Source: Chitinophaga lutea (GTDB lineage: Bacteria > Bacteroidota > Bacteroidia > Chitinophagales > Chitinophagaceae). Taken from it: a stretch of 64,000 nt of DNA. Made by a program: the position numbers and the translations under genes. A model generated the notes under the pieces. It worked only from the letters and a program-made list of their open reading frames with translations, did not search any database and was not told the DNA's origin. How positions within the stretch are numbered: position 1 is the stretch's first letter; every line of letters starts with the position of its first letter. Of this stretch, positions 24,972 to 35,025 are shown one piece after another. Where the stretch lies: assembly GCF_003813775.1 (NCBI RefSeq), contig NZ_RPDH01000003.1:248001-312000 (forward strand), given 5' to 3'.

Positions 24972-27900
24972 ATGTCGGTTGAAATAGATGGCTCATTAGC
25001 GTGGACTGCAAACCTCGATTTCAGCGACATTGAGAAAGAGATTGCTGCGCTTGAAAACCGGTTGTTGGCAGTCAACAAATCTGCCAGTGAAGCATTTGCC
25101 GGTACTGGCAAGAAAGTCGATGCCATTTTCAACCCTGCTAACATTCAGCAGTTCGGGTCAGCTGCTGAGGCCGCGGTCAAGAGCCTGTCCAGGGCTGCTG
25201 AGCTCTTACAAGATACGTTCGGCGCTGAGAAGTTAGAGAAGCTGGACGAAGAACTCCAAAAGGCAACCAATCATGCCGAAGAATTCGGGGTCATTCTAAA
25301 TTTCATTCAGGAGAACGCCAAGGACTTGTCTGTTGGTGACCCAGAAGCTACCGCCCAGGTAGAGCAGTCCATTAATGCCATCCGGGAGTCAGTCCAGGGA
25401 GCAAGCGCTGCCGTAGAGCAGTTCGATGAGAAGTTCGAGAGCGCAACGGCTACAGCCGGCACATTGTACGGCCAAATTCAAAATCTGGAGAATGAGATCG
25501 TGGAGATCGAGCGTCTGATGGAAGCGAGCAACGATAAGACCGAACTATCCAAACTAAATGATCAGTCCAGGGAATTGAACGCCCAACTGGACTCCATGAA
25601 AGCCCGCTTCCAGTCGTTGCGGGACAGCAATTTTGGCAAGGTAGGCGCCGCTCCTGCCGCCATTAACCTCGACACCGCCAGCAAAAAGGAACTCAAAGGC
25701 AACCTGCAGGAACTTACTGCCTATGCTGAAAAGCTGAAGCAGGCTTTAAGCTTCAGTGATACCGACGCCGCAACTCAAAAGTACAACAAGGCTCTGGCTG
25801 ATACAAAAGCCAGAATCGATGAGGTGAATGCCCGACTTGGGCAAACTGATGAGAAGGTCGTGAAGGTTTCAACACGCCTCGAACTCGTTCGGAACTTGCT
25901 GGCCAGCATGAAGCCCAGCGATGAAGGTTATCAAAAGCTCCTGGACGAAGCCATACAGCTCGAAAACCGGTTCAAAAACGTCAACCGGACTGTTGCCCTG
26001 CTCGGCTCAAACACTGCCGGTGTTCAGGCTCTTAAACAGGGTATTAACGGCCTCGTTGGAGGGTTCGGTGCCGCGGCGTCGGCTATGGCGCTTTTCAGTG
26101 GCGAAGAAGACCGGATGCAGCAGACCATGACCAAACTATTCCTGGTTATTCAGGTAGTAGCCGGCGCGGAGCAGTTTCTGACCACAGTAAACAAGGAAAG
26201 TGCGGTAGTTCAATATGCACTGAATCTGGCAAAAAAGGCGGGGTTTGTTACCACAGTGGGACAAACTGCCGCTGCAACTACCCTGGCTGCCGCAGAGGGA
26301 GCCCAGGCGGTTGCAGCGGAGGGTGCTGCTGTTGCCCAATGGAATCTTAACGCTGCCATGGCAGCCAATCCGGTTGGTGCGATGCTGGTAGCTCTTTCAG
26401 CTGTCGCCGGCGCAATCGCACTGTACATCGCGAACACGGACAGCGCGCTGGAGGTTCAAACAAAAATGAATGAGGCGTTAGCTGCGGCCAATAAGCTTTA
26501 TGGTGAGTTGGTGGAACTGCAGGCGCAGGTTTATTCAGATCGTTCTCGGGTAGCCAACGAAACTGCCAGCCTCGCACAGGCAGAGGGAAAGTCAAACCGG
26601 GAGATACTGGAATTGCAAATAAAAGCGAACCAGGCAGCCAGACTAGAGGCGGTTTATAAACTGGAATCGTTGGGATATGACCGGCAGCGCATCGGGATTG
26701 AACGCGCTAAACTGGAAAGCATCATCCAACAACGGATGTACCTCGAATCCATCCCAAACGATAGGATTTCAAAGGAGCAGAAGCAGCAACTCGACAATCT
26801 GAAGTCACAGGAAGCTGTGGTCAAGTCGTTGTTTGATTCTGCGGTTGGCTACTTCAATGCAATTCAGGCCGCGAATGAAAAGGACAAAGAGTTGCGGGCG
26901 CAACAGGCAAAAGAGAACCGGGAAAGGGCGATCACCTCTGTGACTGCGGAGGCGGAGGCGAGAGCCATCGCCGCACGGAAAGGCTCCAAGGAAGAACTCG
27001 AGCTACAAATCAATGCGATCAATGCCCGGCGCCGGCAGGAACTGGCAGACGTGAATATAACTTCGGGCGAACGTGCTAAAATAAACGCACAGGCGGAGAA
27101 GGACATCGAAAATCTTCGACGTGAGATCAGGCAGCGCCGACTGACTGATGAACAGTCTTTGATCAAAGCCACTCTAGCATTGGCCAAAGAGGGCTCCATC
27201 GAGGAATTTAACGCGAAACTATCCCTCATTCAACTGGAGGCGAGAGCCAAACAAGACCAAGAAGGGGTGACCTCTGCTAAAATCCGGGAGATTAAAGCCG
27301 AAGAACTGCGGGAGATTGCAGAATTGAACCGTAAATACACGTTTGACCGTTCTGAGACGGACATTGCCCGCGAGATTTCCAACATCAACGAGCGACTGGC
27401 AGTTGTTCGATCTGGTTCGGCCGAGGAAGTGGAGCTGAAAAGGGATGCAATTATTCAGCAGCAGTCGCTGGAGATCGCCAAGGCAAAAGCGACAATTCTG
27501 AATGAACAAAATCTTGCGATCCGCTTAAAGGAAATTCATACCAAGTCCATAGCCGACCGGAAGAAATTGGACGAAGATTATGCCGATCGCGTTCTTTCCT
27601 CATGGATGGATAAAATCAAGCGGGACACTGATGGCATAAATCAGGGGCTCGAAAAGGTTCTCAACAACCCCACCTCTACTGCTAATGAGAAGTTTGAAGC
27701 CCAAAGGCAGATACTGGAGAACAACCGAAAGGCATTAAAAGATATGATCTCCCTGGTTGAGCGATTTGCAAAATCAGGGAGCGGGAACGTTGACGAACTG
27801 AATAAACTGCTGAACAAGCTCAACGCAGAGTTACGGGAAACTAACGATGCGATTGAGTTGAATAATGTCGAGAAGTTCCTGAGTATTGTTGGCCAAATTG

Positions 27901-29279
27901 GTGAAACGCTGGCCACAGCAAGCGGCTCATTGCGAAGCTTCGCAGGTGACCTAAAGGGCATCAATGACGGACTTGCCGATACCCTGGAAACCCTATCGGA
28001 CATGATCGACGGGTTTGGAGGTATTGTTCAGCTTGGTGCCTCATTAGGGGGAAGCTTTAAAAATGGCAAGTTCGACGCCAAGGCGGCCAGCGGCAAAGCG
28101 ACGAACATCGGCGGATTTATTGGCGCCGGCGCGTCCATCGGCGCAGCTGTAGGGTCAATCATTCCAGCCCTGGGTACGGCTGTCGGCGGTGTGGTTGGTG
28201 CCGTAGTTGGCGCTGTAGTCGGAGGGGTTGCTGCAGCATTTAAAGGAGGAAAGAAAGTAAGGGAGTCGCTTCAAAAGACTTTCGCTGCTCAATACGAATT
28301 TATCGTTAATCAGGAGCTGGGGGAATACAGGATAAATGAGGTTATCCGGCAGCGTGTCTTACTTAAGGCTCAAGAGATCAAACTGACGCTCCAAGCTCTT
28401 AAGGCACAAAAAGAAGCCGCGGCGGAGACTCTGAAGCAAAATAAGTCAGAGCAAGAAAGAATACTCCAGCTACTACAGGCTGAAAGCTTCAATTCTGGTG
28501 TAGGTACTCGAAAACGAGGTGGATTTCTCGGACTGTGGAGGAAGAAGGAGTCAGTCGATCAATACTCTTCGTTGCTGGGGATGACCGTGTCAGATATCGA
28601 AAAACTGTACGCGAGCGGCCAGCTAGATGGCCGCGCGAAGGCTCTGTTTGAGCAGCTCCAACGCCTTCAGTCAGAGGGTCAGAACATTCAGCAGATGCTG
28701 GCCGATCTGGAACAGCAGACAAAGGAGGTGTTCACCGGGACGACAGCCGAGAGCATTACTGATTCCATTGTAGACGGATTTGCCAACGGAAAATTCGCGG
28801 CGCAGGACTTCGCGGGAGACTTCGAGGACCTGATGCGGCAGGCCGCTCTGAATGCACTTAAATTCCAGTACCTGGAAGAACCGCTACAGGCGTTCTACGA
28901 AGAGTTTGCCAAGGCCGCGGAAAGCGACAACGTGTTGACTCAATCCGAAATGAAGACACTCCAGGACAAGTATAACGCGATCATAAAGGCAGCGGGCCTC
29001 CAATTCAAGCAAATCGAAGACATAACGGGAATTGACCTGTCAAATGGCTCGAAAGACGACAATAGCCTGAAGGGGGCTATTAGGGGCATAACCGAACAGC
29101 AGGCGGAATTGTTGGCAGGTCAGTTCGGTGGGCTGCGGCTTACCAACATGCAACAGCTGGAAATAATGAACCAGAACCTGGGCGTCTTGAACCGCATTAA
29201 AGAGGATACCTCGAATTTGAGTGACATCCGAGCGAGCTTGAGAAACATTAATACTGTAGGCGTTAAAATCATAAAGTAA
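24972..29279 (+). CDS. Tape measure protein
   Basis: 1435 residues, the largest gene. Sets tail length and is thought to leave through the tube during infection. Long helical and coiled-coil stretches rich in Ala, Glu, Lys and Gln make up most of it. Two hydrophobic segments are present: NPVGAMLVALSAVAGAIALYI (about residues 460-485) and a Gly/Ala/Val-rich block (about 1050-1095). A basic/aromatic region KRGGFLGLWRKKES lies at about 1178-1192. No lytic domain was recognised. If the usual 1.5 angstrom per residue holds, the tail would be near 200 nm. Follows the chaperone genes directly. Confidence 0.92.
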   Translation: MSVEIDGSLAWTANLDFSDIEKEIAALENRLLAVNKSASEAFAGTGKKVDAIFNPANIQQFGSAAEAAVKSLSRAAELLQDTFGAEKLEKLDEELQKATNHAEEFGVILNFIQENAKDLSVGDPEATAQVEQSINAIRESVQGASAAVEQFDEKFESATATAGTLYGQIQNLENEIVEIERLMEASNDKTELSKLNDQSRELNAQLDSMKARFQSLRDSNFGKVGAAPAAINLDTASKKELKGNLQELTAYAEKLKQALSFSDTDAATQKYNKALADTKARIDEVNARLGQTDEKVVKVSTRLELVRNLLASMKPSDEGYQKLLDEAIQLENRFKNVNRTVALLGSNTAGVQALKQGINGLVGGFGAAASAMALFSGEEDRMQQTMTKLFLVIQVVAGAEQFLTTVNKESAVVQYALNLAKKAGFVTTVGQTAAATTLAAAEGAQAVAAEGAAVAQWNLNAAMAANPVGAMLVALSAVAGAIALYIANTDSALEVQTKMNEALAAANKLYGELVELQAQVYSDRSRVANETASLAQAEGKSNREILELQIKANQAARLEAVYKLESLGYDRQRIGIERAKLESIIQQRMYLESIPNDRISKEQKQQLDNLKSQEAVVKSLFDSAVGYFNAIQAANEKDKELRAQQAKENRERAITSVTAEAEARAIAARKGSKEELELQINAINARRRQELADVNITSGERAKINAQAEKDIENLRREIRQRRLTDEQSLIKATLALAKEGSIEEFNAKLSLIQLEARAKQDQEGVTSAKIREIKAEELREIAELNRKYTFDRSETDIAREISNINERLAVVRSGSAEEVELKRDAIIQQQSLEIAKAKATILNEQNLAIRLKEIHTKSIADRKKLDEDYADRVLSSWMDKIKRDTDGINQGLEKVLNNPTSTANEKFEAQRQILENNRKALKDMISLVERFAKSGSGNVDELNKLLNKLNAELRETNDAIELNNVEKFLSIVGQIGETLATASGSLRSFAGDLKGINDGLADTLETLSDMIDGFGGIVQLGASLGGSFKNGKFDAKAASGKATNIGGFIGAGASIGAAVGSIIPALGTAVGGVVGAVVGAVVGGVAAAFKGGKKVRESLQKTFAAQYEFIVNQELGEYRINEVIRQRVLLKAQEIKLTLQALKAQKEAAAETLKQNKSEQERILQLLQAESFNSGVGTRKRGGFLGLWRKKESVDQYSSLLGMTVSDIEKLYASGQLDGRAKALFEQLQRLQSEGQNIQQMLADLEQQTKEVFTGTTAESITDSIVDGFANGKFAAQDFAGDFEDLMRQAALNALKFQYLEEPLQAFYEEFAKAAESDNVLTQSEMKTLQDKYNAIIKAAGLQFKQIEDITGIDLSNGSKDDNSLKGAIRGITEQQAELLAGQFGGLRLTNMQQLEIMNQNLGVLNRIKEDTSNLSDIRASLRNINTVGVKIIK

Positions 29280-29770
29280 TGGCATATCCGATAGGGCAAT
29301 ATTACATAGATGGTGCAGACCTTTATTTGGTGTATGGAATCCTCATCGCCAGTGGTAGCGACGACTTTCTGAGATTGCCTGACAGGAAGGAAAGCATCAC
29401 CAACGATTGGCTGGATGAAAACGGTATCGATATCGATCTTTCGCGCGTGTTCCTGAAATCAAAGGAGTGCACACTTGAATGCGCAATCCTTGCAGCAAAC
29501 GAGATTGATTTTTGGACAAAGTATGACTCGTTCTTCGCCATGTTGATAAAGCCGGGTCTGCGCCGGCTCGAAATAACTGAACTTTCGAGTTCTTTCTACG
29601 TGTACTATAAAGACTGCCCATCTTACGATCGGGTTACGAGAATAAAAACGGGGCCCCATGCTGGTAAAGTAGGTGCAAAGTTCAGTATAACCTTCGTTGA
29701 ACAAAAGCCGCGGCTGGATGCCTCCAACGTGTATGTTATAACCCAAAATAATAAATTCATCATTACATGA
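29279..29770 (+). CDS. Probable distal tail protein
   Basis: 163 residues, starts directly at the tape measure stop. Beta-rich with YDSFFAMLIKPGLRRLEI and a C-terminal KPRLDASN. The place between tape measure and tip protein genes is that of distal tail (Dit-like) proteins that form the baseplate hub ring. Family not verified. Confidence 0.55.
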   Translation: MAYPIGQYYIDGADLYLVYGILIASGSDDFLRLPDRKESITNDWLDENGIDIDLSRVFLKSKECTLECAILAANEIDFWTKYDSFFAMLIKPGLRRLEITELSSSFYVYYKDCPSYDRVTRIKTGPHAGKVGAKFSITFVEQKPRLDASNVYVITQNNKFIIT

Positions 29771-31305
29771 TAGCCATTGACATATTGCGGGGTTCCGACC
29801 TTGTGGTTACCATCAAGCCTGATAGCAGTAGTAATCAGAGCAAGGCTGTCATGGGGGATAATGTGATCAATCTGCAGTTCGACCTGAACCAAAAGATTGA
29901 TTTTAAGTTGGGGGACTGGTGCACAGTTTACGGTGAAAACTACTTTCTGAACAAAATGCCGGTTGTCAATAAGGTTTCCACGTATTTGTATGAATATACC
30001 TTGGTCATGCAGTCCGAGTATTACGATCTCGGGAAAGCCATGTTCATGTTTTATGATGCAGCCAATGAATTGAAGGAGGGCGAATTTTCCTTAATGGGGA
30101 ATGCTGACGAGTTTCTGAACTTGATCATAAAGAATGCAAATAGGGTAGGTGCCGGCTGGACCAAAGGCGCTGCGATCAGTACGCCCTACGTGAATATGAC
30201 CTTCAAATCGGAAACCTGTCTCGCGGCATTGGTTCGTGTGGCACAGCAATTCGGTACTGAGTATTTTGTGAACGGCAAGGTGATTTCAATAGATAAACGC
30301 CAGAAGGACCGCGGTATTACTCTCCGCCATGGACGGGACAAAGGTCTAACGAAGATCGACACGAAGACCCAAGGGGATTCGTCTGTTGTTACCCGGCTGT
30401 ATGCATTTGGCTCTGACAAAAATTTGCCTCCCAACTATAGGAACTATGCTGATCGCCTGCGAATGACGGACGGGCAGCTCTACCTTGAAAAGAACGTAGA
30501 AAAATACGGAGTCATTGAGGCATCAAAAGTATTCGAAGATGTTTACCCACATCGAACAGGCAAGTTAACTGCCGTGGATGCCGGCAACCCTTTTTCCTTC
30601 AAAGATGCCGCCATTGATTTTGATGTGAATAACCAGCTAATGCCAGGGGTGGCTGCCAAGATCACTTTTAACACTGGGCAGCTGGCCGGGTATACATTCG
30701 ATATCCAGCGGTTCGATAACTCACTGAAGCAATTCACCATTCTAAAAAACAAAGATGAGAAAGCCCTTGACGTACCCAGTTCGCTCATTCGTCCGGCCAT
30801 TGGCGATGAATATGTGCTGGTGGATATCATTATGCCGGAGAGCTATGTTACGGCAGCAGAAGCGCAGTTAAAGGTCAAAGCCCAAAACCTGGTGAACTCG
30901 ATTTCTGAACCACTGATAGAATTTTCAGTGACATCTGACCCCATTTACTTCCGAAAAAAGAGTCTGAAAATTGATATCGGCGACCTGGTTTGGATAACCG
31001 ACCCTGACCTGGAGATCAACAAGAGAATCAGGGTTATCGGGATTGTACGGTCGTTTCAGGACGAATACGAATACCAGTTAACACTTTCCGATGGCCTGAC
31101 CACGAGCCCGACCCAAGATTGGTATGGTGGCATTAGCGGCAACAGCCGGGAAATTGCGGATATCAACAGTCGGTTGAACAATCGTTCTAGCGAAAATAAT
31201 TTCGTTGGCAATGTGATAATGGCCGATATACCTGTGGCTTCAGATACTTCTGGAATGTTCCAGGTGTTCGTGGATGGATCAGGAAAGCTTTATAAAAAAA
31301 TGTAA
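29767..31305 (+). CDS. Tail tip / tail-associated protein
   Basis: 512 residues. Contains the strand-rich hub pattern DLNQKIDFKLGDWCTVYGENYFLNKMP, then TRLYAFGSDKNLPPNYRNYADRLRM and a C-terminal section with SEPLIEFSVTSDPIYFRKKSLKIDIGDLVWI, as in prophage tail-endopeptidase/tip attachment proteins of Bacteroidetes phages. Probably caps the tail and holds receptor-binding fibres. Catalytic residues of a peptidase were not identified. Confidence 0.7.
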   Translation: MIAIDILRGSDLVVTIKPDSSSNQSKAVMGDNVINLQFDLNQKIDFKLGDWCTVYGENYFLNKMPVVNKVSTYLYEYTLVMQSEYYDLGKAMFMFYDAANELKEGEFSLMGNADEFLNLIIKNANRVGAGWTKGAAISTPYVNMTFKSETCLAALVRVAQQFGTEYFVNGKVISIDKRQKDRGITLRHGRDKGLTKIDTKTQGDSSVVTRLYAFGSDKNLPPNYRNYADRLRMTDGQLYLEKNVEKYGVIEASKVFEDVYPHRTGKLTAVDAGNPFSFKDAAIDFDVNNQLMPGVAAKITFNTGQLAGYTFDIQRFDNSLKQFTILKNKDEKALDVPSSLIRPAIGDEYVLVDIIMPESYVTAAEAQLKVKAQNLVNSISEPLIEFSVTSDPIYFRKKSLKIDIGDLVWITDPDLEINKRIRVIGIVRSFQDEYEYQLTLSDGLTTSPTQDWYGGISGNSREIADINSRLNNRSSENNFVGNVIMADIPVASDTSGMFQVFVDGSGKLYKKM

Positions 31306-31315
31306 TTGTTAACCC

Positions 31316-32617
31316 ATGGCAATAGTACCAGGCATAATTGTGGAAACAGGGCAGGCCATCACTGTTGATCTCGAAACAGCGAGAGCTACCGAGCTTCCAC
31401 CCTTTACAGACATCGCGGACGATGATATTTTCTATGGTGTCGATATTTCCGACAACATCACCAGGATTGCTACAACAGCCCAGCTAAGGGCAAAGTTTGT
31501 TGGTGATTCAACTCCGGAGGCGCCGGTAGTGAACGGGGCCGACATGGAAATTGAAGTTCCTCCTGCTTTGATTGGTCAAACTCGGATTGATATACCGGCG
31601 CTGGCTGGGAAGAGCTATTGGCTGGAGCGAATCGGCGCTACTGCATCATCCCGGCTTTGGTCAACATGGTTCGATGTGCTCTCAACAGGCGGTTTTGTGT
31701 TAAAGCGACCAGGTGATAAGTTTTACGCCAACGATAAGTTTGTTGCTCATATTTACGAGTATGAGGGTGGCAACTCGACAATTCCAGGGGGAACTGGCGG
31801 CGGATCTGGCCTGAAGGGCTTTAGATCAATTACCACGAATGCCACCGTTTTCAATATCGACATGGAGAAGCTTATCAACGTGTCGGGTGGTAGTAACAAG
31901 CTGGTGATTACCCTCGATGATGTGGCCAACATCACGGAGAACTCCACCGTGTCTTTCATTACCATGGTGAACAACGACTGGCAAACCACTATCCAGACGA
32001 CGGGGGGCCAGATGATATACATTAACGGGACCTCAAAACAAAAAATATACCTCGGTGTAGGCGAGCTCATCAAGCTTGCCCGAGGTAACGACGGTTGGTA
32101 TGCTATGGGATTGTTCGGTGGTTATCAGACGGTGGGGCGTCCCTTTAGCGGGTATGCTACTGAGCTGAATTCTATCGTGGCTGAGGGGCAAGAGCTGAAC
32201 CGAGATTCTTACCCACGGTTATGGGAGTATGCGCAGACCATCGGAGCCAGTTTGTTGTCTGAAGAGGATTGGGTGGCGGACCCCGTTGCAAAGCGTAGCT
32301 GCTTTTCCGTTGGTAATGGGACAACCACTTTCCGCGTCCCAGACCTCCGCGGCCTTTCGCCTCGCTGGCTTGACAGAGGCCGTGGGCTGGATACAAACGG
32401 CAGGTCAATGAATGTTCCCGGTGGCTATCAGGGCGACAACGTGAAAGTACACGATCACCCGCTGGACAATAGGATTCTGACCGAAGGCGTACCGGGGCCT
32501 GTTGGGCCAGGTGGTACTACTCCTGGTTCTTCAGGAATAATAGCCAATACTGGAGCATTCGGCTCACCTGAGAATACTGTGAAGAACGTGGGCTTCCTCG
32601 GCTTGATCGGCACGTGA
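31316..32617 (+). CDS. Tail fibre with phage tail collar domain
   Basis: 433 residues. The second half contains a tail collar domain: QTVGRPFSGYATELNSIVAEGQ, then GNGTTTFRVPDLRGLSPRWLDRG and VKVHDHPLD, as in short fibres. The N-terminal part is likely the attachment to the tail tip. The start follows TTGTTAACCC at once. It is followed by a new promoter, so it ends the head-tail operon. Confidence 0.8.
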   Translation: MAIVPGIIVETGQAITVDLETARATELPPFTDIADDDIFYGVDISDNITRIATTAQLRAKFVGDSTPEAPVVNGADMEIEVPPALIGQTRIDIPALAGKSYWLERIGATASSRLWSTWFDVLSTGGFVLKRPGDKFYANDKFVAHIYEYEGGNSTIPGGTGGGSGLKGFRSITTNATVFNIDMEKLINVSGGSNKLVITLDDVANITENSTVSFITMVNNDWQTTIQTTGGQMIYINGTSKQKIYLGVGELIKLARGNDGWYAMGLFGGYQTVGRPFSGYATELNSIVAEGQELNRDSYPRLWEYAQTIGASLLSEEDWVADPVAKRSCFSVGNGTTTFRVPDLRGLSPRWLDRGRGLDTNGRSMNVPGGYQGDNVKVHDHPLDNRILTEGVPGPVGPGGTTPGSSGIIANTGAFGSPENTVKNVGFLGLIGT

Positions 32618-32619
32618 CA

Positions 32620-32643
32620 GGAATACATAGCCTATTACTTTTG
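32620..32643 (+). promoter_or_regulatory. Phage late promoter, GGAATACA-N8-TACTTTTG
   Basis: GGAATACA (32620-32627) starts in the stop region of the collar fibre gene, then 8 bases and TACTTTTG (32636-32643). A TTGTTAACCC follows, 25 bases before the start of the next gene. Confidence 0.7.
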
Positions 32644-32668
32644 TAATTGTTAACCCAAATTATTTTAA

Positions 32669-34774
32669 ATGTTTAAGAAGTTTGTAGCCCTCGTTCTTAT
32701 TGCTTGCTGTGTGGCTTTGTCGAGCACCGCACAAAGCCAGTTTGTCGGGAAAACCGAAATTCCAACGTGGTTGGGTGAGGTGAAGGTGGATAGCCTGTTA
32801 TGGCTTAAGACTACCGATACTGTAAACTATGCCGCATCACTTTATCCCGGCGCCATCGTATTCCGACAGCAGCCAGGGGATACCTCCCATTACCATTCGA
32901 ACGGCGTAAAGTGGCAGAAGTTGGGCAAGGAGCCTGACCTCACCGCCTACATGAAGTACACAGACAGCGCCGCAATGCTGTCTCCCTACCTTAGGAAGGC
33001 GGATACGACCGGAAAATGGATACCTGCCGGCGCAACTCTCGCTAACATTTACAATTCAGACGGCACCCTTACCGGGCCTCGCACTTTAGAGGGCACTGGC
33101 AATGGGCTTTCCTTAAATAATACGCCGGTTACTATCTCCGAAAAGCTCGACGTGGGTGGCGGTTCAAACGGACGCATCCAGCTCAACAAGGGCACGACCA
33201 CCGTGACCGGTTGGGCCGCGTTTTATACGCCTGGGGGTTCATTACTTGGCTGGTTGGGAAACAGCCAGACCAACATGTACTACCGTGCCCAGGGGGCAGC
33301 GATTCACGAGTTTTTCGGCCGCGCAACGGTGAATGCCGCTGATGATGGGTCGAGTACCCTACAGGTTGGTGGCACTGGCCGGTTTACTGGTACTGTGCAG
33401 GGGGCAAATGCAACGGCTGCGAACCATTTTGTAACGCGCCAGCAGGTTACGGATAGTTTAAACAATAGGCCCGCGCCGGTTCAATCAGTGAATGGTTATA
33501 CGGGCAATGTGACACTTACTAAGTCAGATGTCGGATTGGCCAGCGCAGATAATACAAGCGATGCAAACAAGCCTGTAAGCACCGCACAACAGGCCGCGCT
33601 CGATCTGAAAGAGGATGTGGCCAATAAAAGCACGTCTACATCGCTGGGTGCCAGCAATACGCTTTATCCTACGCAAAACGCAGTGAAAACATATGTGGAC
33701 GGCGTTGCGGCGGCACTGGCGCCTTCTTCAGGCTCTGCGAATTATATTCAGAATCAGTTCGACGCGCCGCAGAGCGGTAACGGGTGGCTTAGTGGGCAGT
33801 TTAGAGTTGGCGGCCTGCCAGGCAGTGGTTTCGTCCATCTAAATACTGCGGTGGGTGCGGCAGGATGGACGGGGTACTATTTATCTAGTGGTGTCAGGCT
33901 CGGATATATAGGCGGTGACGCGACCAACATGAATTATGTTGCTGAAAATGGTGCGAATCACGTATTTAGCGGCGGTGTAGCCGTAGGTAATTCAGGATTC
34001 CAAACACCTTTAACTTATACTGTTACTGCGGACGGTACAGATGGAGTAGCAGGGCGATTCATCCAATATAATGCCGCACAGAACCGAGGCATGAACCTTC
34101 AGTTAACTGGCGGAGCTACCCCCGGTATGGCTTTTTGGCTCACTAATAGTGGCGGTGGATGGGAAGAACGAATGAGGATAAACGGAACGGATGGGAATGT
34201 CGGCATCAACACAACGACCCCAACGGCTAAATTTGAAGTAAACCACGGCACGACCAAATACAGCGTTCCGCTTTCAGCTACCGATACAATACTTACATCT
34301 AACTTGCAGAGAGGTGGCCCCGGTAACCCATATACGCCTAATTTAAGTTTAACCAAAACTCGTTTCGTTGTCGATGCACAATTCGTGTTGGGGTCAGTTG
34401 GCGGCGGCCCTCTTTCGCAAAATTCCGTGAATGGAAATCTTAATGTTAGCGGAAACTTCCAAAGTGCGGGCGTGACTACTACAGCCGGGTTAGTAACCAA
34501 TAATCGTAATACCGGTGCTGCAACCTCTGTAAGCGTGCTTACTGGCGACTATTCTATCACTATTCCCGACGCAGGCCAGGGGCCAGTTGGGGTATCGCTC
34601 CCAGGTTCTCCAATTAACGGTCGGGTATATGTGATCATCAACCAGAATAGTGCTCCCGCTTTCGTAAATGATAACCTCGGAGGCACCGTAAAAAACATGA
34701 CCTCCGGCATGGCACTTACGGTACTATACTCCGGGGCGTGGTATCCGATCTCCTACACGACACTCGCACCTTAA
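32669..34774 (+). CDS. Tail-fibre-like protein with secretion signal
   Basis: 701 residues. The N-terminus is a good signal sequence, FKKFVALVLIACCVALSSTAQS, with a lipobox-like LIAC at residues 10-13, which is unusual for a virion protein. The rest is fibre-like: Gly/Thr/Asn-rich repeats, QSVNGYTGNVTLTKSDVGLA (about 270-290) as in fibre shafts, and a C-terminal NVGINTTTPTAKFEV motif known from exported Bacteroidetes fibre-like proteins. It may be a secreted or surface protein of the lysogen, or a fibre whose first part came from a host gene. It has its own promoter. Confidence 0.7.
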   Translation: MFKKFVALVLIACCVALSSTAQSQFVGKTEIPTWLGEVKVDSLLWLKTTDTVNYAASLYPGAIVFRQQPGDTSHYHSNGVKWQKLGKEPDLTAYMKYTDSAAMLSPYLRKADTTGKWIPAGATLANIYNSDGTLTGPRTLEGTGNGLSLNNTPVTISEKLDVGGGSNGRIQLNKGTTTVTGWAAFYTPGGSLLGWLGNSQTNMYYRAQGAAIHEFFGRATVNAADDGSSTLQVGGTGRFTGTVQGANATAANHFVTRQQVTDSLNNRPAPVQSVNGYTGNVTLTKSDVGLASADNTSDANKPVSTAQQAALDLKEDVANKSTSTSLGASNTLYPTQNAVKTYVDGVAAALAPSSGSANYIQNQFDAPQSGNGWLSGQFRVGGLPGSGFVHLNTAVGAAGWTGYYLSSGVRLGYIGGDATNMNYVAENGANHVFSGGVAVGNSGFQTPLTYTVTADGTDGVAGRFIQYNAAQNRGMNLQLTGGATPGMAFWLTNSGGGWEERMRINGTDGNVGINTTTPTAKFEVNHGTTKYSVPLSATDTILTSNLQRGGPGNPYTPNLSLTKTRFVVDAQFVLGSVGGGPLSQNSVNGNLNVSGNFQSAGVTTTAGLVTNNRNTGAATSVSVLTGDYSITIPDAGQGPVGVSLPGSPINGRVYVIINQNSAPAFVNDNLGGTVKNMTSGMALTVLYSGAWYPISYTTLAP

Positions 34775-34785
34775 ACCTGAGCATT

Positions 34786-35025
34786 ATGGCAAACAAAACA
34801 GTAATAAGTATAGAAAAACCTACACCCAAATGGGCGACCTGGGTTTTTCGGATTGTGTTCCTGCTCACTACGGCGGCGACGTTCATCATCGGCTCAGACC
34901 CCGGCATCCCGGCAGAGATTGCAGTACGCATTGGCGTTTATCTCAAGGCTGCCGACCTCGTGGTCTGGTCACTTTCTCGGATGGTAGGCATTCAAGAAGA
35001 AAAACCTAAATGGGGGCAAAAATGA
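34786..35025 (+). CDS. Small membrane protein, holin candidate
   Basis: 79 residues. A hydrophobic segment WVFRIVFLLTTAATFIIG (about 18-36) and a second weaker one (IAVRIGVYLKAADLVVWSL) with a charged C-terminus. It stands at the start of the lysis region. The ATG at 34786 is preferred as an upstream start would overlap the fibre gene. Assignment to holin is by size, hydrophobicity and place. Confidence 0.5.
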   Translation: MANKTVISIEKPTPKWATWVFRIVFLLTTAATFIIGSDPGIPAEIAVRIGVYLKAADLVVWSLSRMVGIQEEKPKWGQK

